22,859 bases of DNA from Armatimonadota bacterium. Its GTDB lineage: Bacteria > Armatimonadota > Zipacnadia > Zipacnadales > UBA11051. Positions 7,013 to 15,670 of the stretch are shown piece by piece. The stretch spans positions 143 to 23,001 of the forward strand of contig DPJP01000373.1 of NCBI GenBank assembly GCA_003542955.1, written 5' to 3'. The position numbers and the translations under genes were made by a program. Under the pieces are notes generated by a model. The model searched no databases. It worked only from the letters and a program-made list of their open reading frames with translations, and had not been told where the DNA came from. Every line of letters begins with the position of its first letter. Position 1 is the stretch's first letter.

Positions 7013-7540
7013 TTGTCGGATAGCATCTGCAACCAGCGTTTGGAGCAATTCCAGCGGACCCTGGACGAACTGGTTGCCCTCTACCAGCGGCCTGAGGAGC
7101 GCCGCATCGGATACGGCAACCTCAGGCACGAGTACTCCAAGTACACCAAGGACGACAAGACGACGATCAATATCGCCGTGATCTACGAGACCCCCGGCGG
7201 CTCGACAACTCAGATCAACGTCACCTTCGACACCGATGCCGGTGTCTTCAGCTACCTCGACCGCGACCTCGAAAACCATATCGAATCCGAGGACCCCAAC
7301 CAGGTCCTCGAGACCATCAAGGAGCAGATCCGCGAGATCCCCGGCAAGCGCTCACAGCAACTGGTGACCCAGATAGATAGCTGGATGGATATGGGCAAGG
7401 GGCGTTACGAGATCTTCGGGGAACTCAACAAGCTCCTGCAGACCGAGTTCCTGGGCGGGCGTATCACCACCACCGAACTCAAAGAGGGCATCCAGCACGT
7501 CGTCGCCCAGCACGCCGCCGGCAGCCCCCAGGGCGCATAG
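7013..7540 (+). CDS. Hypothetical cytoplasmic protein, about 175 aa
   Basis: Family not recognised. The TTG start at 7013 follows GGAGGGA by 7 nt, and an upstream promoter overlaps the only earlier in-frame ATG (6875). The protein is acidic and soluble, with no signal peptide or membrane helix. An N-terminal helix (about residues 5-28, QRLEQFQRTLDELVALYQRP) is followed by a beta-rich middle (INIAVIYETPGGSTTQINVTF, about 52-72). A helical C-terminal half contains LETIKEQIREIPGKRSQQL and ends with HVVAQHAAGSPQGA. It has its own promoter and is convergent with the gene at 7664-8527. Confidence 0.7.
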   Translation: MSDSICNQRLEQFQRTLDELVALYQRPEERRIGYGNLRHEYSKYTKDDKTTINIAVIYETPGGSTTQINVTFDTDAGVFSYLDRDLENHIESEDPNQVLETIKEQIREIPGKRSQQLVTQIDSWMDMGKGRYEIFGELNKLLQTEFLGGRITTTELKEGIQHVVAQHAAGSPQGA

Positions 7541-7573
7541 AGGCGACGCCGCCAGAGGAAGTCGCTTCCAGCG

Positions 7574-7599
7574 GGCCCCGAGCTCCTGCAGCCGGGGCC
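7574..7599. terminator. Possible hairpin terminator between convergent genes
   Basis: GGCCCCG (7574-7580) and CGGGGCC (7593-7599) form a 7-bp stem with a 12-nt loop between the convergent genes ending at 7540 and 7664. There is only a weak T-rich tail, so this is a weak candidate for either direction. Confidence 0.35.
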
Positions 7600-7663
7600 T
7601 CCTGCGTTTCTCCGACCTGTCCTGCGCGCATCAGCGCACCTGAGCCGAAGTCCATTGCCCGCG

Positions 7664-8527
7664 CTACTCCCACCAACCGACCTCCGCGAGTTTCCCCCTG
7701 TGCTCGGCGATCCACTGCAATGGTGACAGCACATCCCGGAGGATGAAGCGGACCTGATCGGGTTGTTCGATCTTGCGGTCGGCGGCATCGACCCTGGCGT
7801 AGATCCAGCGTACCGCCATGAGGTCGGGCAGCGCCTGCAACTCCTCGGCTGTCGGCCGAATGCGACTCCCGTAGCCCTGCATGAAGGCCCGCATGCGATC
7901 GAGCCGCAACTCGGGCGTGCCCGTCAACGACCAGATATCGCCGGGGCCGTCGACGTGCGGGCGCACTCCGCAGAAGAACAGCATCCCATCGGCGACATCC
8001 ACCATCCGGGGCTGGCGGTCAAACCAGTCGAAATCGAAGATGCCGGTGACGGTGTCGCCGGAGAACTTGATGTTGGCGGGGTGCCAGTCGCCATGGATGA
8101 CGGCCGTGGGCAGGGCGCAGTAGGCGGAGTCGGGCAGTGCGCGGGCTACACGCTCGAGCTCGGAGGCGAGCGCGCTCAACTGCGCCTGTGCGGTCTCCAC
8201 AGCCGCGATAGCCTGCATCAGCTGCGCGGATGCGACATCCGTGGAGACGCGGCCCAGCAGTGAGCCGCGCTCTACACGGTCACCGTCCTCGACGAGCAAC
8301 TCCGCCAGCACGCCCGCCGCCTCCGGCGCCACTACGCTCTCCTGCAGGCCGGCGACCCGCCCGCTGAGCGTGATTGTCTGCACCACCGGCACACTGCGCG
8401 GACGCACGACCGCGACGGTCGGCGGACGGGAGCGGTTCACGACGACAACCGCCGCAACCGCGACTGGAATCGCCACCCACCACCACCTGCGCAACACACC
8501 GACCGCACCCACCACCGGCTTGCTCAC
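7664..8527 (-). CDS. Chimeric HlyD-like adaptor N-terminus fused to the C-lobe of an APH-type kinase
   Basis: 287 aa from a GTG start with GGAGG 8 nt upstream. Residues 1-130 look like the start of a periplasmic adaptor (HlyD/RND membrane-fusion protein). There is a membrane helix at about 15-30, the strand TITLSGRVAGLQESVVAPEAAG, half of a lipoyl-like barrel (VLAELLVEDGDRVERGSLLGRV, about 73-94) and the start of the alpha hairpin (VETAQAQLSALASELE). Residues about 140-287 are instead an aminoglycoside or homoserine-kinase-like phosphotransferase C-lobe: Brenner motif HGDWHPANI (145-153) and metal-binding DFDWFDRQPR (165-174). The kinase N-lobe and the second half of the adaptor are both missing. 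The membrane topology would put an ATP-using domain outside the cytoplasm. It is most simply read as an in-frame deletion between two genes, or an assembly misjoin. Neither activity is expected. Confidence 0.7.
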   Translation of the reverse strand: MSKPVVGAVGVLRRWWWVAIPVAVAAVVVVNRSRPPTVAVVRPRSVPVVQTITLSGRVAGLQESVVAPEAAGVLAELLVEDGDRVERGSLLGRVSTDVASAQLMQAIAAVETAQAQLSALASELERVARALPDSAYCALPTAVIHGDWHPANIKFSGDTVTGIFDFDWFDRQPRMVDVADGMLFFCGVRPHVDGPGDIWSLTGTPELRLDRMRAFMQGYGSRIRPTAEELQALPDLMAVRWIYARVDAADRKIEQPDQVRFILRDVLSPLQWIAEHRGKLAEVGWWE

Positions 8528-8624
8528 CTCATCGTCCTCCGCATAGTGTACGTTATCCACGGCCGACAATGGCCTGCCGACAACGCAGTCGGCAGCGATG
8601 CGATAGTGGCTGAGCCTGTACCGC

Positions 8625-11291
8625 CTACTCCCGCGCGATGCCCCAATCGAGCCGTGCGCCGACATGTGGCGGCAGCGGGCAGCCGGCCGGCGAACTGCTC
8701 AGGACCATCGACAGCGCGTCCTGCAGCGCCGCCAGCCCGCGGTATGCGACGCCATCGGCGGCAGGGCACAACTCACCGTTCTCCACATCGGCAAGCTCCG
8801 GGTCGCCGACGACCTCATACGCGCCGCCCTCGTACTCGCGCAACAACGGTGGCCTGGCATTGTGATAGAGGTTGTTCTCTATCAGTCTGGCGACGCCCCC
8901 GGGCCCGAACCTGACGCCGGGCGCGTCGGCGCCGGTGCCGACTAGGATGTTCCGGAGCGCCATGACCCGGCTGCCGTTGTCCACGTCGATCGGGTGGCGG
9001 CCGTTGCCGACGATTGTGTTGTGCGCGATCCAGACCTCATGCGGCGGCTCGTAGTTCGGTTCGGCGTTGTACGGCCAGCCGTCCTCCGCAGCGCCCGCGT
9101 TGGCGGAGAGGTGGATGCCATGCCCACCGTTGCCGTAGATCAGGTTATTGACGACAAAGTGGCTGCAACTGTGCAGTCGGATGCCGTAGTTTTTGTTGTG
9201 GTGGATGCGATTGCCGACAATCACGTTGCGCGAGCCGTACCGGGTCGTCACCCCACCGGTGCCGTTGTGGTGGATGTCGTTGTTGCGCAGCGTGTCATCG
9301 GTGGTCTTCGAGTGATAGCCGTCGCACGTGTTGTGGTGGAAGTCGTTGTTCTCGATGATGTGGTAGCCCGGTGTCGCGGTGGGGTACGAGCCGACGCCGG
9401 TCTGCACCGCGTAGTAGCAGCCGGAGATGTCGTTGTTGCGGATTGTCTCGCGGAAGTTGTAGCGCTGACACCAGATGTGGATGCCGCAGCCGCCGGCGTT
9501 GAGCCTGATGGTGTTGCCCTCGAAGGTGTTATCGCACGCGCCGGGGCCGACGACTGCCACGGCATGCCCGCCGCCCTCGGTCTCACGGATGATGAGGTTG
9601 TCGATGAACTCGCAGTGGCACGCGCGTTCCCCGACGCGTATTCCCTCATGTGGCGGATTGACGAGCTTGATGCCCTCGATGCGCAGGTATGAGCAGTATC
9701 CAAACTCGAGTTGGACGCCCTCGAATACTGCCGCATGGCGCTCCTGCGAGCGGATCGTGATCGGTGCGTCGGGCGCCCCGCTGTTGGTGATGCGGATCTC
9801 CTCACCCGTGTATGTTCCCGGGAGTAGCATGATGGTATCGCCGGGCAGGGCATGGTCCAGGGCCTCCTGGATTGAGTCGTACGGGGCCTCAAGTGTGCCG
9901 TCGCCGTGGGCACCGTCGGGCCCCACATAGAGCGTTCGGGGCTCACGCGTGCCGGGCGCCTCGTACGCTCCCAGACTCCCGCGAGTCCCGCGCGGTCTTC
10001 GTATCCCCTCCGCGTCGTGCATCATCGCGAGTTCATGGGCCTTGCCGATGGCGGGGCTGTCCTCTCGCAGGTGGAAGTCGCCGTTTGCCGGGTCCCGGAA
10101 CTTCGGGTCCCCGATCAGTGCCAGCTCGCCCGCGACGCTCTGGGGGAGCTTGTGCGAGTAGAGGTTGCGCGTCGCGGTATCCCCCTTCCCCCTCTGTATG
10201 AGTTCACCGGGCCCGGCAATGATGTTGTGCTTGATCGTGGCCGGCTGCTCTTCCGTATCCGACACTGTCAGAAGCGCTTCCTCAGTCTCACTCTCGGAGT
10301 AGATCGTGTTCCCGATAAGCGTGTACAGACCGTCAGTCAAGTCGATACCCGCGACTACTGGGTTGGCCACGACGTTGTTGGAGATCTGTGTTCGCTCACA
10401 GTCAGCAGCCAGTATCCCCGTCTCGCCGCCGGTCACCACGTTCCCGAAGAGTATCCCGACCGCATGGCGGAGCTCGATACCGTTCTCGAAGCCGTCCCTG
10501 ACGGTATTGAGCAGCACCCGTGCGAAACAGCGCAGGACGACAATCCCGCAACCGTTGCCCACGCACCTGTTGTCAACGGTTCGCGCGTAACTGGTCGAGT
10601 GCGGGTCGCCCTCCTCCGGGTCCGCGGCCAGCCAGATAGCTGTCCCGCAGCCACTAACCTGGTTCCCGTAGACGAGGTAGTCACAGTGTACCGCCGATTG
10701 TGGGATTGCCTCGATGCCGGTTGCTCTCCACTGCGGCTCTCCATTCTCGGGTTCAATATCCACGACGTTGCCAATCACGAGGCAGTCATCCAGATCCATC
10801 CCGGTCAGCTTGATCCCGGCACAGCCATCACCAATCCGCGTGATCCGGCAATGGCCGATCTCAGCATCGTGGGCGCCGTCGGTGACCACGATGCCGTCGC
10901 CGTCGGAGCGGACCTCCAGCCCGCGTACCTTCGTCCACGCCGCCCGCACCCTAATCGTGCCCTCGACGATGACGCCGTATTGCTGCGCGGGCATGATCCA
11001 GAACACCCCGCGGTGGATGTCGACATCCTCACGGTAGATGCCGGGGAAGATGAAGATACAGCCCCAGTCGGCGTCATGCTTGTCGATGGCCTCCTGAATG
11101 GAGCGGAACGGCGTCTCGCGCTCGCCGTCGCCGCCGGGCGGCGCGCTCGCCCGCACGTAAACATTGCGGCAGCTCATCCCGTCCAGCTCGGGAGCGTCGA
11201 GCAGCATCATCGCGACGATGAATGCGATGCCGAAGCACAGCAGCGTGAAGGTCTCAGGTGTCGTCAGAAGGTACGTCAGCAGTTCAGGCAT
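8625..11291 (-). CDS. Membrane-anchored protein with two tandem right-handed parallel beta-helix modules
   Basis: 888 aa; the ATG at 11291 has GAGGA 9 nt upstream. One N-terminal hydrophobic helix (about 13-31) anchors or exports it. Two modules share the same opening, as in DUF1565/pectate-lyase-like proteins: module 1 from about residue 43 (NVYVRAS, then TPFRSIQEAID, then IFIFPGIYRED) and module 2 from about 451 (TLYVGPDG, then APYDSIQEALD, then IMLLPGTYTGEE). Both continue in short N-rich coils, such as NNDIHHNGTGG and GNRIHHNKNYGIRLHS, characteristic of a parallel beta-helix. The family binds or cleaves polysaccharides, but no catalytic residues can be assigned from sequence alone. The chimera gene follows 97 nt downstream on the same strand, and the GH38 mannosidase lies divergently, so a glycan role is plausible. 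Confidence 0.85.
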   Translation of the reverse strand: MPELLTYLLTTPETFTLLCFGIAFIVAMMLLDAPELDGMSCRNVYVRASAPPGGDGERETPFRSIQEAIDKHDADWGCIFIFPGIYREDVDIHRGVFWIMPAQQYGVIVEGTIRVRAAWTKVRGLEVRSDGDGIVVTDGAHDAEIGHCRITRIGDGCAGIKLTGMDLDDCLVIGNVVDIEPENGEPQWRATGIEAIPQSAVHCDYLVYGNQVSGCGTAIWLAADPEEGDPHSTSYARTVDNRCVGNGCGIVVLRCFARVLLNTVRDGFENGIELRHAVGILFGNVVTGGETGILAADCERTQISNNVVANPVVAGIDLTDGLYTLIGNTIYSESETEEALLTVSDTEEQPATIKHNIIAGPGELIQRGKGDTATRNLYSHKLPQSVAGELALIGDPKFRDPANGDFHLREDSPAIGKAHELAMMHDAEGIRRPRGTRGSLGAYEAPGTREPRTLYVGPDGAHGDGTLEAPYDSIQEALDHALPGDTIMLLPGTYTGEEIRITNSGAPDAPITIRSQERHAAVFEGVQLEFGYCSYLRIEGIKLVNPPHEGIRVGERACHCEFIDNLIIRETEGGGHAVAVVGPGACDNTFEGNTIRLNAGGCGIHIWCQRYNFRETIRNNDISGCYYAVQTGVGSYPTATPGYHIIENNDFHHNTCDGYHSKTTDDTLRNNDIHHNGTGGVTTRYGSRNVIVGNRIHHNKNYGIRLHSCSHFVVNNLIYGNGGHGIHLSANAGAAEDGWPYNAEPNYEPPHEVWIAHNTIVGNGRHPIDVDNGSRVMALRNILVGTGADAPGVRFGPGGVARLIENNLYHNARPPLLREYEGGAYEVVGDPELADVENGELCPAADGVAYRGLAALQDALSMVLSSSPAGCPLPPHVGARLDWGIARE

Positions 11292-11522
11292 GGCAGATGG
11301 TCCTCACTACGCACCCCGTAAGCCTCGGGGACGCGGCAGATGGCAAACTGCGCGGAGATTCGCCGCGGATGTGCCTGTTGCCTGCAAAGCATGCGAGCCG
11401 ATCGCGGGACGAAGGGCGCTCATCCACCACATCCGCTGTAGCTCTCTGAGCAGGTCTCCACCGGCGAGGCTGAGAACTTGCTCGTGCATCGACTACCGCC
11501 GACACGCCCCGGAGGACCTCCT

Positions 11523-14500
11523 GTGATAACCGACGCACGGACGCTGCGCAAGCTCGAGAACATCCGCAGACGCTATGAGGCGCTCCGCTTCCAGCCCATA
11601 GTCGATGTCCCGATGGCATTCACACAGACTACTGAGTACCTCTCCGATGAGCCCTCGGACGCCGAGTACGCGCCCATCGCCCCCGGCGCGCACTGGGGTG
11701 ACAGCTGGGTCACCGCCTGGTTCCGCGGCGATGCCGTGCTGCCGGAGGTGTGTGCGGGCAGGCGCGTGTTCGTCAACGCCCGGACGGGTGGCGTCGAGAC
11801 GCTGATGCTCGTCGATGGCGACCATCGCGGCAACTTCGACCCGAACCACCACTATGTGATGCTGGTCGATAGCGCGGAGTCCGGTGCCCGCTACCGTCTT
11901 GCCTTCGAGGCATACGCCGGCCACACATTCCCCGGGACGCAGCCGGACGATGCCGGCCGTTTCGTCCCGCCGAACTCGTGCGTGTTCGACGGCGTCGACA
12001 TTTGCCTGGAGCGCGAGGACGTCACCGCCTTCGTCTTTGACCTCCGGGTGCTCTGGCAGCTCATGACGAGCCTGGATGAGCATAGCCTCCGGCGCAATCA
12101 GGTAGCGCTGGGCCTCGCGCAGGTGTTTTCGGTGGTGGATGCCAGGCCCGAAGAGCTCCCAGAGGAGGTCTGGCGGCCGAAGCTCACCCGCGCGCGGGAA
12201 CTGATGGCCGCGCTGCTGGCCCTGCGCAACGGCCCCACCACGCCGCACTTCGCCGCCATCGGCCACTCCCACATGGATACCGCCTGGCTGTGGCCGCTAC
12301 GGGAGACCTGGCGCAAGTGCGCCCGCACCTACTCGGGAGTGCTCAACCTGATGGAGCAGTATCCGCACCTGCTCTTCATCCAGGCCGCCCCTCTCCATGC
12401 GGAGAAGATGCGCGAGCTCTACCCGGATATCTTCGAGGGCATCAAGCAGCGCGTAGCCGAGGGTCGCTGGGAGCCCAACGGCGCCATGTGGGTCGAGCCC
12501 GACTGCAATATCGCCTCCGGGGAGGCGATGGTACGCCAGCTTCTCGTCGGCCAGAAGAGCACGCGCGAGATGTTCGGCTACACCGCCGACACACTCTGGC
12601 TGCCCGATGTCTTCGGCTACTCTGCCGCGCTGCCGCAACTGCTGCGCGGCGCGGGCGTCGAGTTCTTCTGCACAACCAAGATAAGCTGGAATGACACCAC
12701 GCGCTTCCCGTACGACACGTTCGTCTGGACGGGCATTGACGGGAGTGCTGTCACCACACACTTCCACCGCATCGAGCTGTGGCCGGAGCCGCAGATGCTG
12801 GCCGATGAGTGGAGCCGCGTGCAGCATAAGGACGTGCAGGATCGCGTTCTGTGCACCTACGGCCATGGCGACGGCGGCGGCGGCCCCACGCACGAGATGC
12901 TCGAGCTGCTCAAGCGGGTCGAGGACCTCGAGGGTTGCCCGCGTGTGACGCCGATGACCGTCAGCGCCTTCATGCAGTCGATCCGCGATGACCTGGGGCC
13001 GCGCCTGCCCGAGTACACGGGCGAGTTGTACCTGGAGTTGCACCGCGGCACGCTGACATCAATCGCCCGCGTCAAGCAGCTCAACCGCCGCTGCGAGTTG
13101 ACGCTCCGCGATGCCGAGTTCCTTTGCACGCTTGCCACTCTGCGCGGAGCGCCCTATCCGGCCGACGAACTGCTCTTGCTCTGGAAGGAGTTCCTCACCA
13201 ATCAGTTCCACGATATCCTCCCCGGCTCATCGATATCGGTGGTCAATGATGAGGCTATCGAGTGCATGGAGGGTGTTGTGGAGCGCGCGCGAGCTCTCGG
13301 CGCCGCCGCCCTGGAAGCCCTGGGCGCGACCGACGGTGGAGAGCACATCCTGCTCGCCAACACACTGAGCTGGGATCGCGACGGGGAGATTGTGCTCAAG
13401 GGCCTGCCGGTCGGCAGGAGCATCCCCGGCGCAGTCTGTCAGTGGATAGAAGGCATCGACGGGCAGCCCCGCCTGGCCGTCAGCGGCCCCACGATCCCCG
13501 CTCTCGGCGCGGTCGCCCTGCCCCTGACTGACGCCGTCGCCGAGGCCGACAGCCCATTCACCGTCACCGCTGAACAGATCGACACGCCGCTGTTGAGGGT
13601 GCGCTTTGATGTCGAGGGGCGCATCCTGTCGGTCTTCGACACGCAGGCCGGGCGCGATGTCTGCATCCCCGGCGGGGCGATCAACGCCCTGCTCATCGGC
13701 GAGGACGTCCCCCTGGCCCATGATAACTGGGACATCGATGCCGACCAGGATGTGAAGATGGTCGCCGACCACCGCCTGGTCTCGCGCGAGGTCGTCGCCG
13801 ACGGCGCGATGCAGTTGCGCATCCGCAGCGAGTACCAGATCGGCCTGCGTTCGCGCCTGAGCCAGGACATGGTGCTCCACAGCGCAAGCAAGCAGATCGA
13901 CTTCGAGACGCGCGTCGAGTGGGCGGAGGGTTACAGGCTGCTGAAGGCCGCCTTCGACACCAATGTGGCAGCCGCGGAGGCGCGCCACGAGATACAATAC
14001 GGTCATGTCGCGCGCCCCACGCATACGAACCGCCCCGAAGACCGCGCCATGTTCGAGGTCGCCAACCAGAAGTGGACCGATCTTTCAGATAACGGTTACG
14101 GCGTGGCACTGCTCAATGACTGCAAGTACGGCATCCGCGCGTCTGGCAACAGGCTGGCGCTGAGCCTGATCAAGTCCAACCGCCACCCGGATGACCGCGG
14201 CGATGCAGGGACGCACCTCTTCACCTACTCGCTCCTGCCGCATGAGGGACCCTTCAGCGTCGAGAGGGTCGTCCGCCAGGCATACGAACTCAACATCGCC
14301 CCGATCGTCGCCCCGGCGGGCGATGCGGCGCATGACCTCGCTTCCCTGGTCACTGTGTATGCGGCCAACGTCATCGTCGAGGCGGTCAAGTGGGCGGAGG
14401 ATGGGCGTGGCTTCGTCGTGCGGCTCTATGAGGCTGGCGGCATGGCAACGCGGACGCTGGCCACATTCGGAGCGCCTGTTGCCCATGTTCTCGAGGCAAA

Positions 14501-14600
14501 CCTGCTGGAGGAGAATGGTGTCGATGTGGCGCTCACAGACGCCTCCGTGCCCCTCACCTTCAGACCCTTCGAGGTGAAGACCCTGGTGTGCACGCGGTAG
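11523..14600 (+). CDS. Cytosolic-type alpha-mannosidase, GH38 family
   Basis: 1025 aa from a GTG start with GGAGG 7 nt upstream. GH38 retaining enzymes hydrolyse alpha-linked mannose using a Zn2+-bound site. The catalytic domain carries the metal motif HSHMDTAW (H248, D252) followed by LWP, the nucleophile-bearing WLPDVFGYSAALPQ (D362), and the second metal motif YGHGDGGGGP (H448, D450). A middle three-helix region is visible around GTLTSIARVKQLNRR, LRDAEFL and EFLTNQFHDILPGSSI. A long beta-rich C-terminal domain follows. About 1,000 residues is normal for the Ams1-like class II group. There is no signal peptide, so it should act in the cytoplasm on imported oligosaccharides. The 231-nt divergent region with the beta-helix gene holds no promoter I could defend. 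Confidence 0.95.
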   Translation: MITDARTLRKLENIRRRYEALRFQPIVDVPMAFTQTTEYLSDEPSDAEYAPIAPGAHWGDSWVTAWFRGDAVLPEVCAGRRVFVNARTGGVETLMLVDGDHRGNFDPNHHYVMLVDSAESGARYRLAFEAYAGHTFPGTQPDDAGRFVPPNSCVFDGVDICLEREDVTAFVFDLRVLWQLMTSLDEHSLRRNQVALGLAQVFSVVDARPEELPEEVWRPKLTRARELMAALLALRNGPTTPHFAAIGHSHMDTAWLWPLRETWRKCARTYSGVLNLMEQYPHLLFIQAAPLHAEKMRELYPDIFEGIKQRVAEGRWEPNGAMWVEPDCNIASGEAMVRQLLVGQKSTREMFGYTADTLWLPDVFGYSAALPQLLRGAGVEFFCTTKISWNDTTRFPYDTFVWTGIDGSAVTTHFHRIELWPEPQMLADEWSRVQHKDVQDRVLCTYGHGDGGGGPTHEMLELLKRVEDLEGCPRVTPMTVSAFMQSIRDDLGPRLPEYTGELYLELHRGTLTSIARVKQLNRRCELTLRDAEFLCTLATLRGAPYPADELLLLWKEFLTNQFHDILPGSSISVVNDEAIECMEGVVERARALGAAALEALGATDGGEHILLANTLSWDRDGEIVLKGLPVGRSIPGAVCQWIEGIDGQPRLAVSGPTIPALGAVALPLTDAVAEADSPFTVTAEQIDTPLLRVRFDVEGRILSVFDTQAGRDVCIPGGAINALLIGEDVPLAHDNWDIDADQDVKMVADHRLVSREVVADGAMQLRIRSEYQIGLRSRLSQDMVLHSASKQIDFETRVEWAEGYRLLKAAFDTNVAAAEARHEIQYGHVARPTHTNRPEDRAMFEVANQKWTDLSDNGYGVALLNDCKYGIRASGNRLALSLIKSNRHPDDRGDAGTHLFTYSLLPHEGPFSVERVVRQAYELNIAPIVAPAGDAAHDLASLVTVYAANVIVEAVKWAEDGRGFVVRLYEAGGMATRTLATFGAPVAHVLEANLLEENGVDVALTDASVPLTFRPFEVKTLVCTR

Positions 14601-14612
14601 CCGCATAGACGC

Positions 14613-14685
14613 GGAGGACGGTAGGGGAGGGGCCGCATCCCGCGCCTGCGGGAAGGTCGGCCCGCGTGTCGCGCATCCGTCCTCC
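14613..14685. repeat. Structured intergenic repeat element downstream of the mannosidase
   Basis: GGAGGACGG (14613-14621) and CCGTCCTCC (14677-14685) form a perfect 9-bp stem. It encloses an inner CCCGC/GCGGG hairpin at 14639-14652. The inner 15 bases (14639-14653) recur exactly at 20186-20200, also intergenic. The stretch GTAGGGGAGGGG before it resembles REP-like elements seen in many metagenomic genomes, which is recollection rather than a search result. Nothing codes here; the rest of 14601-14814 shows no further recognisable structure. Confidence 0.5.
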
Positions 14686-14814
14686 CGAATGCCCGGGACA
14701 GGGCTCAGCCGGCGCGCTTCGCAGAAGGGCCGCGCGGGGAGGCGCCACGGAGTAACGCAGGGCTCCCATCCGGCCCGTGCGGAACGACCCCTTCCGCGTC
14801 AAGACTCTGCCGCC

Positions 14815-15315
14815 TCAGCGCTCCTCCCCGACTACCACGACGTCCTCTGAGTCCGCACCGCCGGCAGCGCGCACGACCGCCTTCGAGATGACGACCTCAC
14901 CACGGCGCAACTGCCGCGCCGCCTGGTTGGCCGCATCACCGACGATGTCGAATCTGCGGATCGACGGCGGGCCCATCTCGCCCGCAACGACAGGTCCCAT
15001 CGCCAGTGCGACGGCTAGCCGCATGCCGGCGCGGTCGCCCACGCACGACCTCAACTGGTCGAACTCCCTGCGCATCCTGCCCGCAGCCTCGAGCGCCCTG
15101 GTGGCGTCGGTGGGCTCCCATACGATCAGCGCCGCGTCGCCGATGGTCTTCACCAGTCTGCCCCCGTACTGCTCCGCGATGGGCAGGACCTGCTCATAGA
15201 ATGCCGACAGGAACGCGTAGACCTCGCCGGTGGTATGACCCGATGTGCCTTCGGAGTAGTGCCGTATATCGACGAACCCGACGATCATTTGCCTGACTGG
15301 CGGCATTCCACTCAT
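14815..15315 (-). CDS. Stand-alone class III adenylyl cyclase catalytic domain
   Basis: 166 aa; ATG at 15315, preceded by an 11-nt perfect complement of the 16S 3' end (AGGAGGTGATC). It converts ATP to cAMP. All six canonical class III residues are present with standard spacing: metal Asp16 (FVDIRHYSE) and Asp60 (KTIGDA), base-selecting Lys56 and Asp123 (RFDIVGDAAN), and transition-state Asn130 and Arg134. D16-D60 is 44 residues, and D123, N130 and R134 follow the classic +7/+4 pattern. The Lys/Asp pair indicates adenylyl rather than guanylyl specificity. There is no sensor, membrane or HAMP domain, so activity would be controlled by transcription or by partners. Active enzymes of this class are dimers. 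It is divergent from the membrane-protein/winged-helix operon and shares its intergenic inverted repeats. Confidence 0.92.
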   Translation of the reverse strand: MSGMPPVRQMIVGFVDIRHYSEGTSGHTTGEVYAFLSAFYEQVLPIAEQYGGRLVKTIGDAALIVWEPTDATRALEAAGRMRREFDQLRSCVGDRAGMRLAVALAMGPVVAGEMGPPSIRRFDIVGDAANQAARQLRRGEVVISKAVVRAAGGADSEDVVVVGEER

Positions 15316-15418
15316 CACGATCACCTCCTCTGAAGGCGCGCAGCGCGCACCTCCTCCATTGAGTGTTCTACCCGTCTGACTTCGGGGCGTGCTCAAGTGA
15401 TTCTCAAGTACTCGATAC

Positions 15419-15433
15419 GTTTGTGTTCCAAAC
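15419..15433. promoter_or_regulatory. Operator-like inverted repeat A
   Basis: GTTTGTGTTCCAAAC, an inverted repeat of the form GTTTG-N5-CAAAC, about 104 bp upstream of the cyclase start codon. Its centre is 17 bp from that of repeat B. Confidence 0.6.
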
Positions 15434-15435
15434 AA

Positions 15436-15450
15436 GTTTGCAGAGCAAAC
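15436..15450. promoter_or_regulatory. Operator-like inverted repeat B
   Basis: GTTTGCAGAGCAAAC, with six-base arms GTTTGC and GCAAAC around a 3-nt centre, perfect. It has the same GTTTG-N5-CAAAC form as repeats A and C. It is separated from A by only two bases, so the pair could bind two dimers cooperatively. Confidence 0.65.
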
Positions 15451-15641
15451 CATGTGAACCCGGTCGCGTGGGCGCGTACTGCCTGCCGGCCACATTTGCT
15501 GCCGTGAAGCCGTTCGGAGGCCCAACGCGGTCGACGGCCGAGCGGTCTCGCGCGCCGGCCATCTGTTCCGGCGCTCGGGGGCGGCGTGCGCCTCTTGTCC
15601 AGGCATGCGGCATCAGGCTCCCATCGACGGGCGCGATTGCC

Positions 15642-15670
15642 TTGACTCGTGCTATAGTTTGTGCTACAAA
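15642..15670 (+). promoter_or_regulatory. Sigma70-type promoter of the membrane-protein/winged-helix operon
   Basis: TTGACT (15642-15647), a 17-bp spacer and TACAAA (15665-15670). Transcription would start near 15677, leaving a leader of about 118 nt before the GTG at 15795. The -10 box lies inside operator-like repeat C. The rest of 15316-15794 has no coding signal beyond shadow frames. Confidence 0.65.

Noticed and set aside
9906..11321. Long plus-strand open frame (471 codons) opposite the beta-helix gene
   Set aside because: The minus strand encodes a clear repeated beta-helix with a ribosome binding site; the plus frame has no recognisable domain or start signal.
11292..11343. Direct repeat GGCAGATGG at 11292-11300 and 11335-11343
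   Set aside because: Only nine bases and two copies; too short to separate from chance in GC-rich sequence.
15403..15448. A -35/-10 promoter for the cyclase through operator repeats A and B
   Set aside because: Candidates such as TTGCTC-17-CACAAA are too weak to call, so regulation of the cyclase by these sites rests on position only.
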